Assembly: GCF_035605935.1 (NCBI RefSeq)
Contig: NZ_DATNGK010000153.1
Span: 14,354 to 78,353, forward strand
Source of the DNA: Actinocrinis sp035605935
GTDB taxonomy: Bacteria > Actinomycetota > Actinomycetes > Streptomycetales > Catenulisporaceae
DNA: 64,000 nt
Direction: 5' to 3'
The position numbers were made by a program, and so were the translations under genes. Within the stretch, counting starts at the first letter, position 1. Each line of letters begins with the position of its first letter. Of this stretch, positions 44,194 through 55,398 are shown piece by piece. Below the pieces are notes generated by a model that saw only the letters and a list, made by a program, of their open reading frames with translations, did no database searches and was not told the origin of the DNA.

Positions 44194-45543
44194 ATGACCG
44201 AAGAGAACCTTCCCGCCGGTGGCACCTGCCCGTTCGCCGCGATGGCCGCTGCGGGTACCGCCGAAGCCAATGGCACGGATGTCACCAGCGCCGACTTCCA
44301 CCACGCGCTGCGCCGCCGTTCTTTCCTGCGCGGCGCGGCAGTAGGCGCGGTCGGCGCTGCCGCGGTGACCGCCGGCGGCTTCGGCACCGCGCAGGCGCTG
44401 TCCTCCTCCGGCGACTCCTCGGACACCGGCAGCGGCCGCACGATCCCGTTCCACGGCACGCATCAGGCGGGCATCCTCACCCCGCCGCAGCTGGCCGCGA
44501 CCGTCGTGTCCTTCAACGTCGTCGCCGCCGACCGGGCCGCTCTCCAAGAACTTTTCAAGACCCTGACACAGCGGGCGCGATTCCTGACCGAGGGCGGCAC
44601 GCCCGCCGACCTGGGCGTCGCATCCCCGCCCTCGGACAGCGCCACCCTCGGCCCGCAGGTCCCCGCCGACGGCCTGACCATCACGGTCGGCGTCGGGGCG
44701 TCGCTCTTCGACGGCCGCTATGGCCTGGCCGCGCGTAAGCCCGCGAAGCTGGCCAAGATGCCGGTCTTCCCCAACGACAACATGCAGAACTCCACCGAGC
44801 TGCACGGCGATCTGTCGCTGCAGATCTGCGCCGACCACCGCGACACGGTCATGCACGCACTGCGCGATATCACCAAGCACACCCGCCAATGGCTTCAGCT
44901 GAGCTGGAAGGCGGACGGTTTCCAGTCTCCGTCCCGGCCGACCGGAGCGCAGCGCAACCAGCTCGGTTTCAAGGACGGGATCGCCAACCCGGACGTAGCA
45001 TCGAGCACTGAGACCAATGCCTTGATCTGGACGCACGGCGGCGCGAACGGCGAGCCGGCCTGGGCCGACGGCGGCTCGTACCAGGTGGTGCGGATCATCA
45101 GGATGCTGGTGGAGTTCTGGGACCGGGTCTCGCTGACCGAGCAGGAGAACATGTTCGGTCGGCGGCGGGACACCGGCGCCCCGCTCTCCGGCGCCAAGGA
45201 GACCGACATCCCGCAGTACGCCAACGATCCGGACGGAAAGATCATCCCGCTGGACGCGCACATCCGGCTGGCCAACCCGCGCACCGCGAAGACCGACCGC
45301 CAGCGGATCCTGCGCCGCGGCTACAACTACGATCGGGGCATCGACAACAACGGCAACCTCGATGTCGGCCTGCTGTTCGCCTGCTACAACCAGGACGTGG
45401 TGCGGCAGTTCGAGGCGGTGCAGACCAGGCTGATCGACGAGCCGCTGGTGGACTACATCTCGCCGACCGGCGGCGGCTACTTCTTCGCGCTGCCGGGGGT
45501 CAAGGACGCTTCGGACTACTACGCTTCGGGGCTGTTCGCGTGA
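44194..45543 (+). CDS. efeB: EfeB Tat-exported DyP-type haem peroxidase
   Basis: 449 residues. A twin-arginine signal is present (ALRRRSFLRGAAVGAVGAAA, about 40-60) after an N-terminal extension. The DyP fold shows the catalytic GxxDG motif as GFKDGIANPD (about 265), a haem-ligand His in the C-terminal half (LDAHIRLANPR) and a distal Arg in this same region. It is the third component of EfeUOB, proposed to oxidise Fe(II) or extract iron from haem. It starts 58 bases after the permease gene and must share its iron-box promoter. Confidence 0.93.
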   Translation: MTEENLPAGGTCPFAAMAAAGTAEANGTDVTSADFHHALRRRSFLRGAAVGAVGAAAVTAGGFGTAQALSSSGDSSDTGSGRTIPFHGTHQAGILTPPQLAATVVSFNVVAADRAALQELFKTLTQRARFLTEGGTPADLGVASPPSDSATLGPQVPADGLTITVGVGASLFDGRYGLAARKPAKLAKMPVFPNDNMQNSTELHGDLSLQICADHRDTVMHALRDITKHTRQWLQLSWKADGFQSPSRPTGAQRNQLGFKDGIANPDVASSTETNALIWTHGGANGEPAWADGGSYQVVRIIRMLVEFWDRVSLTEQENMFGRRRDTGAPLSGAKETDIPQYANDPDGKIIPLDAHIRLANPRTAKTDRQRILRRGYNYDRGIDNNGNLDVGLLFACYNQDVVRQFEAVQTRLIDEPLVDYISPTGGGYFFALPGVKDASDYYASGLFA

Positions 45544-45657
45544 ACGGCCCGGGAAATCACCGATCGGCGGCGCACCCGCCGTCCGGTGCACAAGCCACTC
45601 AAGGCACTGATACAGGCGAGGCTCGGACGGCCAACGCCCGGTTAGTTCCTTGAGTCC

Positions 45658-45682
45658 GCCACGGCGAGCGACCCGCCGTGGC
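45658..45682. terminator. 9-bp hairpin after efeB
   Basis: Arms 45658-45666 and 45674-45682 are perfect complements (GCCACGGCG). First of two hairpins between the convergent efeB and sepH genes. Confidence 0.6.
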
Positions 45683-45686
45683 AAAG

Positions 45687-45726
45687 CCGTGGCCCCGCTT
45701 CGGATCCGTCCGAAGCGGGGCCACGG
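45687..45726. terminator. 18-bp perfect hairpin between efeB and sepH
   Basis: Arms 45687-45704 and 45709-45726 are exact complements with a TCCG loop. Strong bidirectional terminator for the convergent genes. Confidence 0.85.
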
Positions 45727-45776
45727 TCTCGCGATGCCGGTGTTGCTGCAATGCCTGTGTTACTGCGATGCGTGTG

Positions 45777-46826
45777 TTACTCGCTCTTGCGGCGCCGGGT
45801 TCCGAAGACGATCTCGTCCCAGGACGGCACAGTCGCTCGCTTGCCCGGGGTCACGCCGTCGTTGACCGCCTGCTGGTCGGTCGTGCCGCGGAGCCGGTCC
45901 TTGTGCGGGCCGACCGGGCCGAACAACGCGTCCGAGTACGCCGAGCCGGCCCCGGTCTGCCGCTGCCGCGCCGCCGGCTCGTCAGCCGCCGGGGTCGTCG
46001 GGGTGGCGGAAGCCGCCGATGCCGCGGCCGCTACCGGCCGAAGCGGAGTGACCACGGAGTCGCTCGAGGCCGCAGGACTCGAGACGGAGCCGGGAGACGA
46101 AGCCGCGGTGGTGCCGGCGGCGGCCACCGGACGCTGACCCTGCCAGGTCGGCAGCGCGGTGACCGAGGACGCCGGGCGCACCGAGGTCGGCTCGCCGCCC
46201 GAGGCCGCGGCCGGGAGCCTCGGCTGGCGCGGGGTGAACGGGAACGCGTTCTCCGCCGCCACGTCGCTCGACAGCAGCCGCGCCTCGTCGTCGGCCGGGG
46301 TGACCAGCCGGCGCGGCGGGTCGAAGGCCCAGGTCGCCTCGTAGGGCAGGCCGCCGATCCGGAACGCGAGACGAACCGTCCAGACACCGTCGTCCCGGCG
46401 CCACGAGTCCCACTGCGCCGAGTCGTGGTCCGGCTCGCGGTGCATCAACCGCTCGCGCACCACGTCGCCCAGCTTCGGTCCGTGTGTCTCGCCGGCCCGG
46501 CGCACCTGAGTGTTCTGCGCCCGCTCGGCCATGAACGCCCGCTCCGCGAGCACCGGGCCCTCGTAGCGGCGTACCCGCTCAAGCGGGATGCCCGCCAGAT
46601 CGGCCACCTGCTCCGCGGTCTGCCCGGCGCGGATGCGCGCCTGGATGTCGCGCGGACGCAGCTGCGCGTCCAGCTCTATCTCGATCTGGCCGAGCCGGGC
46701 CCGATCGCCGCGCACCGCGGCGCGCAGCCTGTCGTCGATGGCGAGGAAGAACTCCTGGCCGTCCGGGGCACGCAGCACCAGGCGATCGCCGTCGCCGGAG
46801 ACCGCCATCACGCGCAGTTCGGTCAT
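45777..46826 (-). CDS. sepH: SepH cell-division regulator
   Basis: 349 residues of the DUF3071/SepH family, which stimulates FtsZ polymerisation in actinobacteria. The conserved N-terminal domain begins MTELRVMAVSGDGDRLVLRA and contains a helix-turn-helix (AEQVADLAGIPLERVRRYEG). A Trp-rich WDSWRRDDGVWTVRLAFR region follows. The long middle is Ala/Ser/Thr/Pro-rich and disordered. The C-terminal motif VPSWDEIVFGTRRRK is the family's conserved tail. Divergent from the TRIC channel gene. Confidence 0.92.
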   Translation of the reverse strand: MTELRVMAVSGDGDRLVLRAPDGQEFFLAIDDRLRAAVRGDRARLGQIEIELDAQLRPRDIQARIRAGQTAEQVADLAGIPLERVRRYEGPVLAERAFMAERAQNTQVRRAGETHGPKLGDVVRERLMHREPDHDSAQWDSWRRDDGVWTVRLAFRIGGLPYEATWAFDPPRRLVTPADDEARLLSSDVAAENAFPFTPRQPRLPAAASGGEPTSVRPASSVTALPTWQGQRPVAAAGTTAASSPGSVSSPAASSDSVVTPLRPVAAAASAASATPTTPAADEPAARQRQTGAGSAYSDALFGPVGPHKDRLRGTTDQQAVNDGVTPGKRATVPSWDEIVFGTRRRKSE

Positions 46827-47336
46827 GAGACCTCCTGGGTGGTGCCGCTGCTGGACGTAGTAACGAGTGTGGCGCGCACATCGGTGGTTCGGGAAGATGC
46901 CACGCCCGTTCGGCGCAACACGCTCCGCGGCGCGTTACCCGTTCGGGGGACCGCCGTTTGGACAGGACGAAGATCGCGCCCGTGAAGCTTGATGCGCGCG
47001 GTCATTTGTCGTTATCCCCCTCGGCGGTTCCGGAAACTCATCGCGCCGGCCTTCTTCTCGCTACTCCTCGTCCGGTCCACCGTATCAGCGTGCACTGCCT
47101 GAACGGAGTCCCAACGCGGCGCCAGACGAAGTAATCGCGCGCCCTTCGCGCTGCCCCCGGCCGGGATCCAGCCATTCGCCACGCACTGAAATCCGGCAAC
47201 CACTGTAGCGAACACCGGGGCGCGGACACACGTGGAATCACCGGGTCAACGGCTGTGCCGACTTGCGAAGATGTGGACCTGCATCCCAACGCCCTGTGTA
47301 TTGGCCCCGCGCGGCGCGTCCCGGCACACTTCGAGC
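46827..47336. other. Intergenic region without recognised gene
   Basis: 510 bases between divergent sepH and the TRIC-family gene. Short frames here lack ribosome sites and family resemblance. No long hairpin or repeat was seen; it presumably holds both promoters. Confidence 0.6.
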
Positions 47337-47981
47337 GTGGTGCATCTGCCGATCCTGTTCGACCTGCTCGGCGTTTTCAGCGCGGCGGCCTCCGGCGCGC
47401 TCACCGCCGTGCGCAAGGGCCTTGATCTCGTCGGGATCCTGGTGCTCGGCGCGGCTACCGGCCTCGGCGGCGGGGCCGTGCGTGACGTGCTGATCGGCGT
47501 GCATCCTCCGGCGTTCCTCGCCGACTGGCGATATCTGACTACTGCGACGCTCGCCTCGCTGGCGGTGATCGCGGCGCAGTATCAGGCGTTCGGGGTCGAG
47601 TCCGAGCTGCGCGAACGAGCAAGGCTGACCACCGCGTATCTCATCGTGGACTCGCTGACCCTAGGTTTCTTCGCGGTTTCCGGCACTGGTAAGGCCTTGC
47701 GATATGGGCTGGCACCCGTTCCCGCGGCGCTCATGGGTGTGCTGACCGCGGTCGGTGGCGGGGTGATCAGGGACATGCTGATCGCCGAGGTGCCGACGGT
47801 GCTGCGCCGGGAGTTCTACGCCATCCCGGCCGCGATCGGTTCGCTGATCGCCGATGCGGTAAACCGCTACACGCCTGGCGCTACGCCGCTCGCCTTCGCG
47901 GCGGCCGCTGCGACGGCGGCGCTGCGGCTCATCGCGGTGCGACGAGACTGGCACGCGCAACTACCGCCGGCGCGACGTTGA
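47337..47981 (+). CDS. TRIC/UPF0126-family cation channel
   Basis: About 214 residues with seven hydrophobic segments (LFDLLGVFSAAASGALTAV, LVGILVLGAATGLGGG, LTTATLASLAVIAA and so on). Two internal repeats contain the family hallmark: GLGGGAVRDVLIG and AVGGGVIRDMLIA. Prokaryotic TRICs are homotrimeric K+/cation channels. The start is one of two consecutive GTGs (47337 or 47340); a longer frame to 47232 adds a non-hydrophobic leader. Confidence 0.85.
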   Translation: MVHLPILFDLLGVFSAAASGALTAVRKGLDLVGILVLGAATGLGGGAVRDVLIGVHPPAFLADWRYLTTATLASLAVIAAQYQAFGVESELRERARLTTAYLIVDSLTLGFFAVSGTGKALRYGLAPVPAALMGVLTAVGGGVIRDMLIAEVPTVLRREFYAIPAAIGSLIADAVNRYTPGATPLAFAAAAATAALRLIAVRRDWHAQLPPARR

Positions 47982-48197
47982 ATCGCGTCGTGCACGGTTG
48001 ATGCGGCGAACTGCGCCAGGAGCGACAGACTGCTGACATAAGCGGCATGCCGAAGCGCGGCAACGAAAATCGCCGCAATTCGCCGTTCCTTAGAACAGCC
48101 GTGCGAATAAACGGCGGCGGTTCGCGACCGGCTCGCAGAGCCGTCATCCAGTGATTCAGAGCGCGGATAACCCGAGCCGTTCCGGTGGATTCGACCG

Positions 48198-48230
48198 GCG
48201 CGCGCCCGTGGATTTCGAGCGGGCGCGCGC
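48198..48230. terminator. 11-bp GC hairpin between convergent genes
   Basis: GCGCGCGCCCG at 48198-48208 pairs exactly with 48220-48230. It lies in the 309-base gap between the TRIC and LCIB-like genes and probably terminates both. No gene is seen in this gap. Confidence 0.55.
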
Positions 48231-48290
48231 ATCGATTTCGAATGCCGCGCAAGAGACGCGTCCCGAGCGCCAGTGCGTCCGCGCGCCGCT

Positions 48291-49022
48291 TTACAGAGAC
48301 AGTTCGGTGATCTGCCCGTCGCGGTCGAGGAAGCTGCGGCCGACGTCCACAAACTCCGCGCCGCGCGGCCCGTGGATATGGATTCCGGTGAAGACCGCGA
48401 CGTCGGCCGGCACCGCGTCGTCTCGCAGCACCTTGATCGCCTCGTCCGAGTCGAGCCCGATCAGATCCCGGGCGATCCGGATGATCGAAAGCAGGTCGAC
48501 CTGCTGCGGATCGTCGACCAGCGGCGCGATGCGCTCGCGCAGCCGGGACTGCTCGGGGTCGGCCTTGTCGAGATACGGGTAGTCCGAGGTGTGTACGTCG
48601 CCGCCGCGCAGCTCGTCGTGCAGAGCCATCAGCGCGCCGCAGGTGCTCGACGGTCCGGGCACGCCCGGCCTCTCCACGTTGCCGATAATCCCCGCCTCGT
48701 CCACGCCCACATGGGTGAGTCCGAACAGGACGAAGGTGCGCCGGCCGTTCACCAGCGGCGCGTGTCCGCGCGCGGCGGCCACACCCGTTCGGCCCAAAGT
48801 CAGCAGCCCGGCCAAGCCGGCCATGTTGAACGCGGGCCCCCAGGCCCGCTGCAGCTCGGCGGTCAGCGCGAAGGCCAGCTCGTCACGGCAGGTGGCGATC
48901 AGGGGCAGCGCCGAGCCGCGGTGCACCTCCTGCTCACGCAGCCGGTCCTGGGTCGAATTGACGAACTGGTTGGCTGGAATGGCGGCCGGGAAGTCGCGGG
49001 CCAGAGTACTGGCGAAGCTCAC
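48291..49022 (-). CDS. LCIB-like putative carbonic anhydrase
   Basis: About 243 residues. Likely zinc ligands in a Cys-His-Cys order are visible: IATCRDELAF, FGLTHVGVDEAG and PSSTCGALMAL. This spacing and the LTHVGxxEAG...CGAL pattern resemble the LCIB beta-carbonic-anhydrase-like family (PF18599). Activity is not assured because many bacterial members are untested. I use the GTG at 49020-49022, preceded by GGAGGG; the frame continues to 49067. Divergent from acnA, 251 bases apart. Confidence 0.55.
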   Translation of the reverse strand: MSFASTLARDFPAAIPANQFVNSTQDRLREQEVHRGSALPLIATCRDELAFALTAELQRAWGPAFNMAGLAGLLTLGRTGVAAARGHAPLVNGRRTFVLFGLTHVGVDEAGIIGNVERPGVPGPSSTCGALMALHDELRGGDVHTSDYPYLDKADPEQSRLRERIAPLVDDPQQVDLLSIIRIARDLIGLDSDEAIKVLRDDAVPADVAVFTGIHIHGPRGAEFVDVGRSFLDRDGQITELSL

Positions 49023-49158
49023 GGGCGGGTACCCTCCACGGTCTCGGTCGTACGGTCCGATCAGCACATCAGTCGGCTGGCCGGTCAGCGGAACCGTGGA
49101 CCAGTCGACAACGTGATGTTCGCACAGACTGTGTTAACGCACCGTTGCAGAGTCTGAC

Positions 49159-49189
49159 TTGAACCGCCCCTAAGCGGTACGGTTAAGAT
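49159..49189 (+). promoter_or_regulatory. Probable acnA promoter
   Basis: TTGAAC at 49159-49164 and TAAGAT at 49184-49189, spacer 19. The start of transcription would be at about 49196, inside the palindrome described next. Confidence 0.4.
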
Positions 49190-49193
49190 GAGG

Positions 49194-49211
49194 TATCTTG
49201 ACGTCGAGATA
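49194..49211. promoter_or_regulatory. 18-bp palindromic operator at the acnA transcription start
   Basis: TATCTTGACGTCGAGATA is an inverted repeat with one imperfect pair (TATCTyGACGTCrAGATA). Its placement just past the -10 fits a repressor site. The regulator cannot be named from sequence; no candidate gene is adjacent. Confidence 0.6.
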
Positions 49212-49273
49212 ATCTAGACAGCGGCCAGAAACCCACGGCCGGCGAACAACGGTCAGCGAACGGAGTCCCCGCG

Positions 49274-51991
<2,718 letters not shown>

Positions 51992-52039
51992 CGGCGAGGT
52001 GCGACGCTAAGTCACATCCGAGCAATCGGGTAGCGAGTT

Positions 52040-52088
52040 GCAGGCGGGAGCCCGCGTCCGCAGTGGTCGGGCGCGGGCTCCCGCCTGC
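52040..52088 (+). terminator. acnA terminator, 17-bp perfect stem
   Basis: Arms 52040-52056 and 52072-52088 are exact complements, loop 15 bases, followed by TGTGTTTCAC. Confidence 0.85.
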
Positions 52089-53329
52089 TGTGTTTCACGC
52101 ACTAGGGGAGAACGAGGGTTTTCCCGCTATCCCGCGATGGCTGCGAATAGGTAATTTCACTCTCGGCCCAGCCCGTTCTTATGAGAACGCTTATTCGTAC
52201 ACCCGCCGCACGGCCTCCGGTCCGCGGCTGGTGTGAAGCGGCGCCCGCTACAGGCAAGGGCGTAGACCGGCCGGGGCGCGGGACACAATCCCGCCTCCGG
52301 CCGTGTCGTCGCGATTCAGACGTCCCCGGCGCGGATACCCACCCGGAGCTACTGCCCTCCGGCCGCGCCGGGGAATCCATTTTCTGACGGGCCCTCGGAC
52401 TCTCCCAGCACGCTGCGGTTCACGGGCCAGAAGCGCCCGGATGGCTCTATCCAGCGCGGGCCCCGATGAATCAGACTGCATGCACCGTGTCGGCGTGCAC
52501 AGTGTCATACCAAGTCGTATTTGCAGGCGTCCTGGGCGCATCCGCCCCGACCTCTCCCGGATATTGTTGCCTCCTGCACCAATCTTGGCTGCAATCCGCG
52601 TGTATGGGATCAGCCTGGGCAGATCCGGCATCGATGGATCGGAAACCTGCCCAACGGGTGCCGGCTTCGACAGTCGCGCGCGGCCCGCTTGGCTCTGCGA
52701 CAACGAATCCTGCGATCCCTCGCGCGGCCGCTACCGTCCCCGACTCGGCTTCGCTTGATCGCGGCGGTTCTCGGTCTGCGCGTCCCGCGCCGCCTCGCGA
52801 GGCACTCCTGACGCCTCGCCGCAGCGCCGCTCGGCGTCAGCGGATCGCTTTCCGTTCGCGGCTGCGGAGTCATGCGGAGCTACTTGCCAAGCTCAGGGCG
52901 GTACCGGCCCGATGGCAATCGCGTTGCGGCGCGGTAACGGAGCGGCGCCCGGTGGCCGCCCTGGTCTCGATTCGGCAACGTATGGTGCACCGTCAGGACC
53001 CTGCCGAAGGCCTGATTCGACAGATATTCGAATTGTTGCCGCGGGGTGTCCTTGACCGGTGCCACAGCACGTCGCGCGCTGTACCACGATCACCCGGCGC
53101 GACATATTGGTCTAGACCTCGTCCGATATGCCGGATTTCGGCACTCGCTGTGTATCCTTCGGCAGCGGAACGCGTTTCCCAATCGTTACGCCGTTCGACA
53201 AACTGACCGGTCAGACCCCTTCCCAACCGGGGACTGACCTAATACGTTGCCGGTCACAACATTCCTTGAACGCCGAGCCGCCGGGCACTGGTTGCCACCG
53301 GGCCGGCACTGAGAAAGGACCAAAACGCG
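52089..53329. other. 1.2-kb stretch with no credible gene
   Basis: Open frames of up to 246 codons exist on both strands, but their translations are Arg/Pro/Ser-rich without domains, ribosome sites or third-position GC bias. I see a 12-bp palindrome CTGACCGGTCAG (53203-53214) about 115 bases before xylF and an AT-rich patch near 52180-52200. It may hold the xylF promoter and a long leader, a decayed gene or an RNA; none is shown. Confidence 0.6.
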
Positions 53330-54454
53330 ATGATGCGTAAGGCCGTCCTCACCGCCACCGTCGGCGCCGCTGCTCTGGCGCTCGGTGTCGCGGCGTGTTC
53401 CAGCTCCTCCTCGCCGAGCTCTTCGTCTTCCGGCGGCTCCAACAACGGTGGCGCCAAGCCGAAGATCGGCATCATTCTCCCTGAGACCGCCACCTCGGCC
53501 CGCTGGGAGGGCGCTGACCGCCCGGCCCTGAGCGCCGAATGCGCGAAGAAGAACCTGGACTGCGACATCCAGAACGCGCAGGGCAGCGACCAGCAGGAGA
53601 AGTCGATCGCCGACCAAATGATCAAGACCGAGCACGTGCAGGTCCTGATCCTGACCCAGACCGACCCGACCACGGGTCTCGCGGTCACCACCGAGGCCAA
53701 GGCCGCCGGCGTCAAGGTCATCGACTACGACCGCCTGGTGCCCGGCTCCGCCCCCGACTACTACGTGTCCTTCGACAACGTCCAGGTCGGCAAGGACCAG
53801 GGCAACGCGCTGGTCGCGGCGGTCAAGGCCGCCGGCACCGCCAAGCCGGACGTGGCGATCCTCGACGGCGCCCCGACCGACAACAACGCCACCCTGTTCA
53901 ACCAGGGCTACATGTCGGTGCTGAACCCGCTGATCTCCGCCGGCACCTGGAAGAAGTCGGCTGAGCAGGCCATCGCCAACTGGGACAACACCACCGCCGG
54001 TACGACCTTCACCTCCATGTACAACGCCGACCACGGCATCAACACCGTCATGGTGGCGAACGACGGCATGGCGAACGCGGTCATCGCGGACCTGAAGAAC
54101 CTCGGCATCAACGGCAAGGTGGTCGTCTCCGGCCAGGACGCGACCGCCGGCGGCCTGCAGCACATCCTGGACGGCGACCAGTCGTTCAGCATCTACAAGC
54201 CGTCCTCGCAGGAGGCCGTGCCCGCCGTCGACCTGGCCGCTGAGCTCGCCGCGGGCAAGACCCCGACCGAGAACTTCCAGACGGTGACGGACCCGAGCAA
54301 CCAGTCGTCGATCAAGTCGCTGCTGGCCACCCCGGTCACCATCACCAAGCAGAACGTCGACCAGCCGATCAAGGACAACTACACCCCGTACAAGGACGTC
54401 TGCACCGCGGCTTACGTCGCCAAGTGCACCGCGGCCGGTATCGCGGCGCAGTAA
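53330..54454 (+). CDS. xylF: XylF-type sugar-binding lipoprotein
   Basis: 374 residues. Lipoprotein signal with lipobox LGVAAC (cysteine at about 23), then a Ser/Gly/Asn linker. The periplasmic-binding domain has IGIILPETATSARWEGADRP, LTQTDPTTGLAV, VIDYDRLVPGS and VVSGQDATAGGLQ, as in XylF/ChvE binding proteins for xylose and related sugars. AGAAAGGA precedes the first ATG. Followed by a hairpin and then ATPase and permease genes; high SBP expression is expected. Confidence 0.9.
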   Translation: MMRKAVLTATVGAAALALGVAACSSSSSPSSSSSGGSNNGGAKPKIGIILPETATSARWEGADRPALSAECAKKNLDCDIQNAQGSDQQEKSIADQMIKTEHVQVLILTQTDPTTGLAVTTEAKAAGVKVIDYDRLVPGSAPDYYVSFDNVQVGKDQGNALVAAVKAAGTAKPDVAILDGAPTDNNATLFNQGYMSVLNPLISAGTWKKSAEQAIANWDNTTAGTTFTSMYNADHGINTVMVANDGMANAVIADLKNLGINGKVVVSGQDATAGGLQHILDGDQSFSIYKPSSQEAVPAVDLAAELAAGKTPTENFQTVTDPSNQSSIKSLLATPVTITKQNVDQPIKDNYTPYKDVCTAAYVAKCTAAGIAAQ

Positions 54455-54466
54455 GTCTCAGATCCA

Positions 54467-54514
54467 CCCGGTTTCGCGCGGCGGCTCCCGCCTGGGCCGT
54501 CGCGCGAAACCGGG
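54467..54514 (+). terminator. Intercistronic hairpin between xylF and xylG
   Basis: Arms 54467-54484 and 54497-54514 pair over 18 bp with one mismatch, loop 12 bases, no T-run. Likely a partial terminator or mRNA stabiliser giving more xylF than xylGH product. Confidence 0.65.
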
Positions 54515-54600
54515 GGCTTGGCTTGTAGGGAGGCGTTTCGGGTGGTATCGCGTTGTCACAGTTTCGCAATATCGACGCGGGTCCAGGAGAAGAGGTCGAG

Positions 54601-55398
54601 GTGAGCGAGAACGAGCCGATCCTGCGCATGCGCGGGATCAACAAGTCGTTCGGCCCCGTCAGTGTGCTCAAAGGGGTGGACTTCGAAGCCCACCTCGGCG
54701 AAGTGACGGCGCTGGTCGGCGACAACGGCGCGGGCAAGTCCACGCTGGTCAAGTGCATCGGTGGCACTTATTCCATCGACGACGGGGAGTACCTGTTCGA
54801 GGGCAGGCAGGTCAAGGTCCACGGCCCCCGCGACTCGGCCTCGTTGGGCATCGAGATCGTGTACCAGGACCTGGCGCTGTGCGACAACCTCGACATCGTG
54901 CAGAACATGTTCCTCGGCCGTGAGCGGCTCACCGGGGCGCGCACGCTCGACGAACCCTCCATGGAGCGGGCGGCGGGGGAGACCCTGGCCTCGCTCTCGG
55001 TGCGCACCGTCAAGTCCGTGCGGCAGAAGGTCGCCAGCCTCTCCGGCGGCCAGCGGCAGACCGTGGCCATCGCCAAGGCCGTGCTGTGGAACTCCAAGGT
55101 CGTCATCCTCGACGAGCCGACCGCCGCGCTCGGCGTCGCGCAGACCGCCGAGGTGCTGCGCCTGGTGCGCAACCTGGCCGACCAGGGCCTCGCGGTCATC
55201 CTCATCTCGCACAACATGAACGACGTGCTTCAGGTCTCGGACCGCATCGCGGCGCTCTACCTCGGCCAGATGGCCGCGCTGGTCAAGCGCTCCGACGTGA
55301 CGCACACCCAGATCGTCGAACTGATCACGGCCGGCCGCTCCGGCAACCTCGGCCTGCCGCTGACCACCACGCTGAGCTCGAACGGAGCGGCCGCATGA
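54601..55398 (+). CDS. xylG: Sugar ABC transporter ATPase (XylG-like, single domain)
   Basis: 265 residues. Walker A is VGDNGAGKST (about 40), signature LSGGQRQTVAIAKAV, Walker B VVILDEPTAALG and H-loop LISHNM. Unlike E. coli XylG, which has two fused ATPase domains, this has one and would work as a homodimer; single-domain versions occur in actinobacterial xylFGH loci. The GTG at 54601 follows AGAAGAGG; a TTG at 54553 would add 16 residues. The stop overlaps the permease start as ATGA. Confidence 0.85.
   Translation: MSENEPILRMRGINKSFGPVSVLKGVDFEAHLGEVTALVGDNGAGKSTLVKCIGGTYSIDDGEYLFEGRQVKVHGPRDSASLGIEIVYQDLALCDNLDIVQNMFLGRERLTGARTLDEPSMERAAGETLASLSVRTVKSVRQKVASLSGGQRQTVAIAKAVLWNSKVVILDEPTAALGVAQTAEVLRLVRNLADQGLAVILISHNMNDVLQVSDRIAALYLGQMAALVKRSDVTHTQIVELITAGRSGNLGLPLTTTLSSNGAAA

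Noticed and set aside
52466..53206. 246-residue ORF before xylF
   Set aside because: No domain, ribosome site or codon bias like neighbours.
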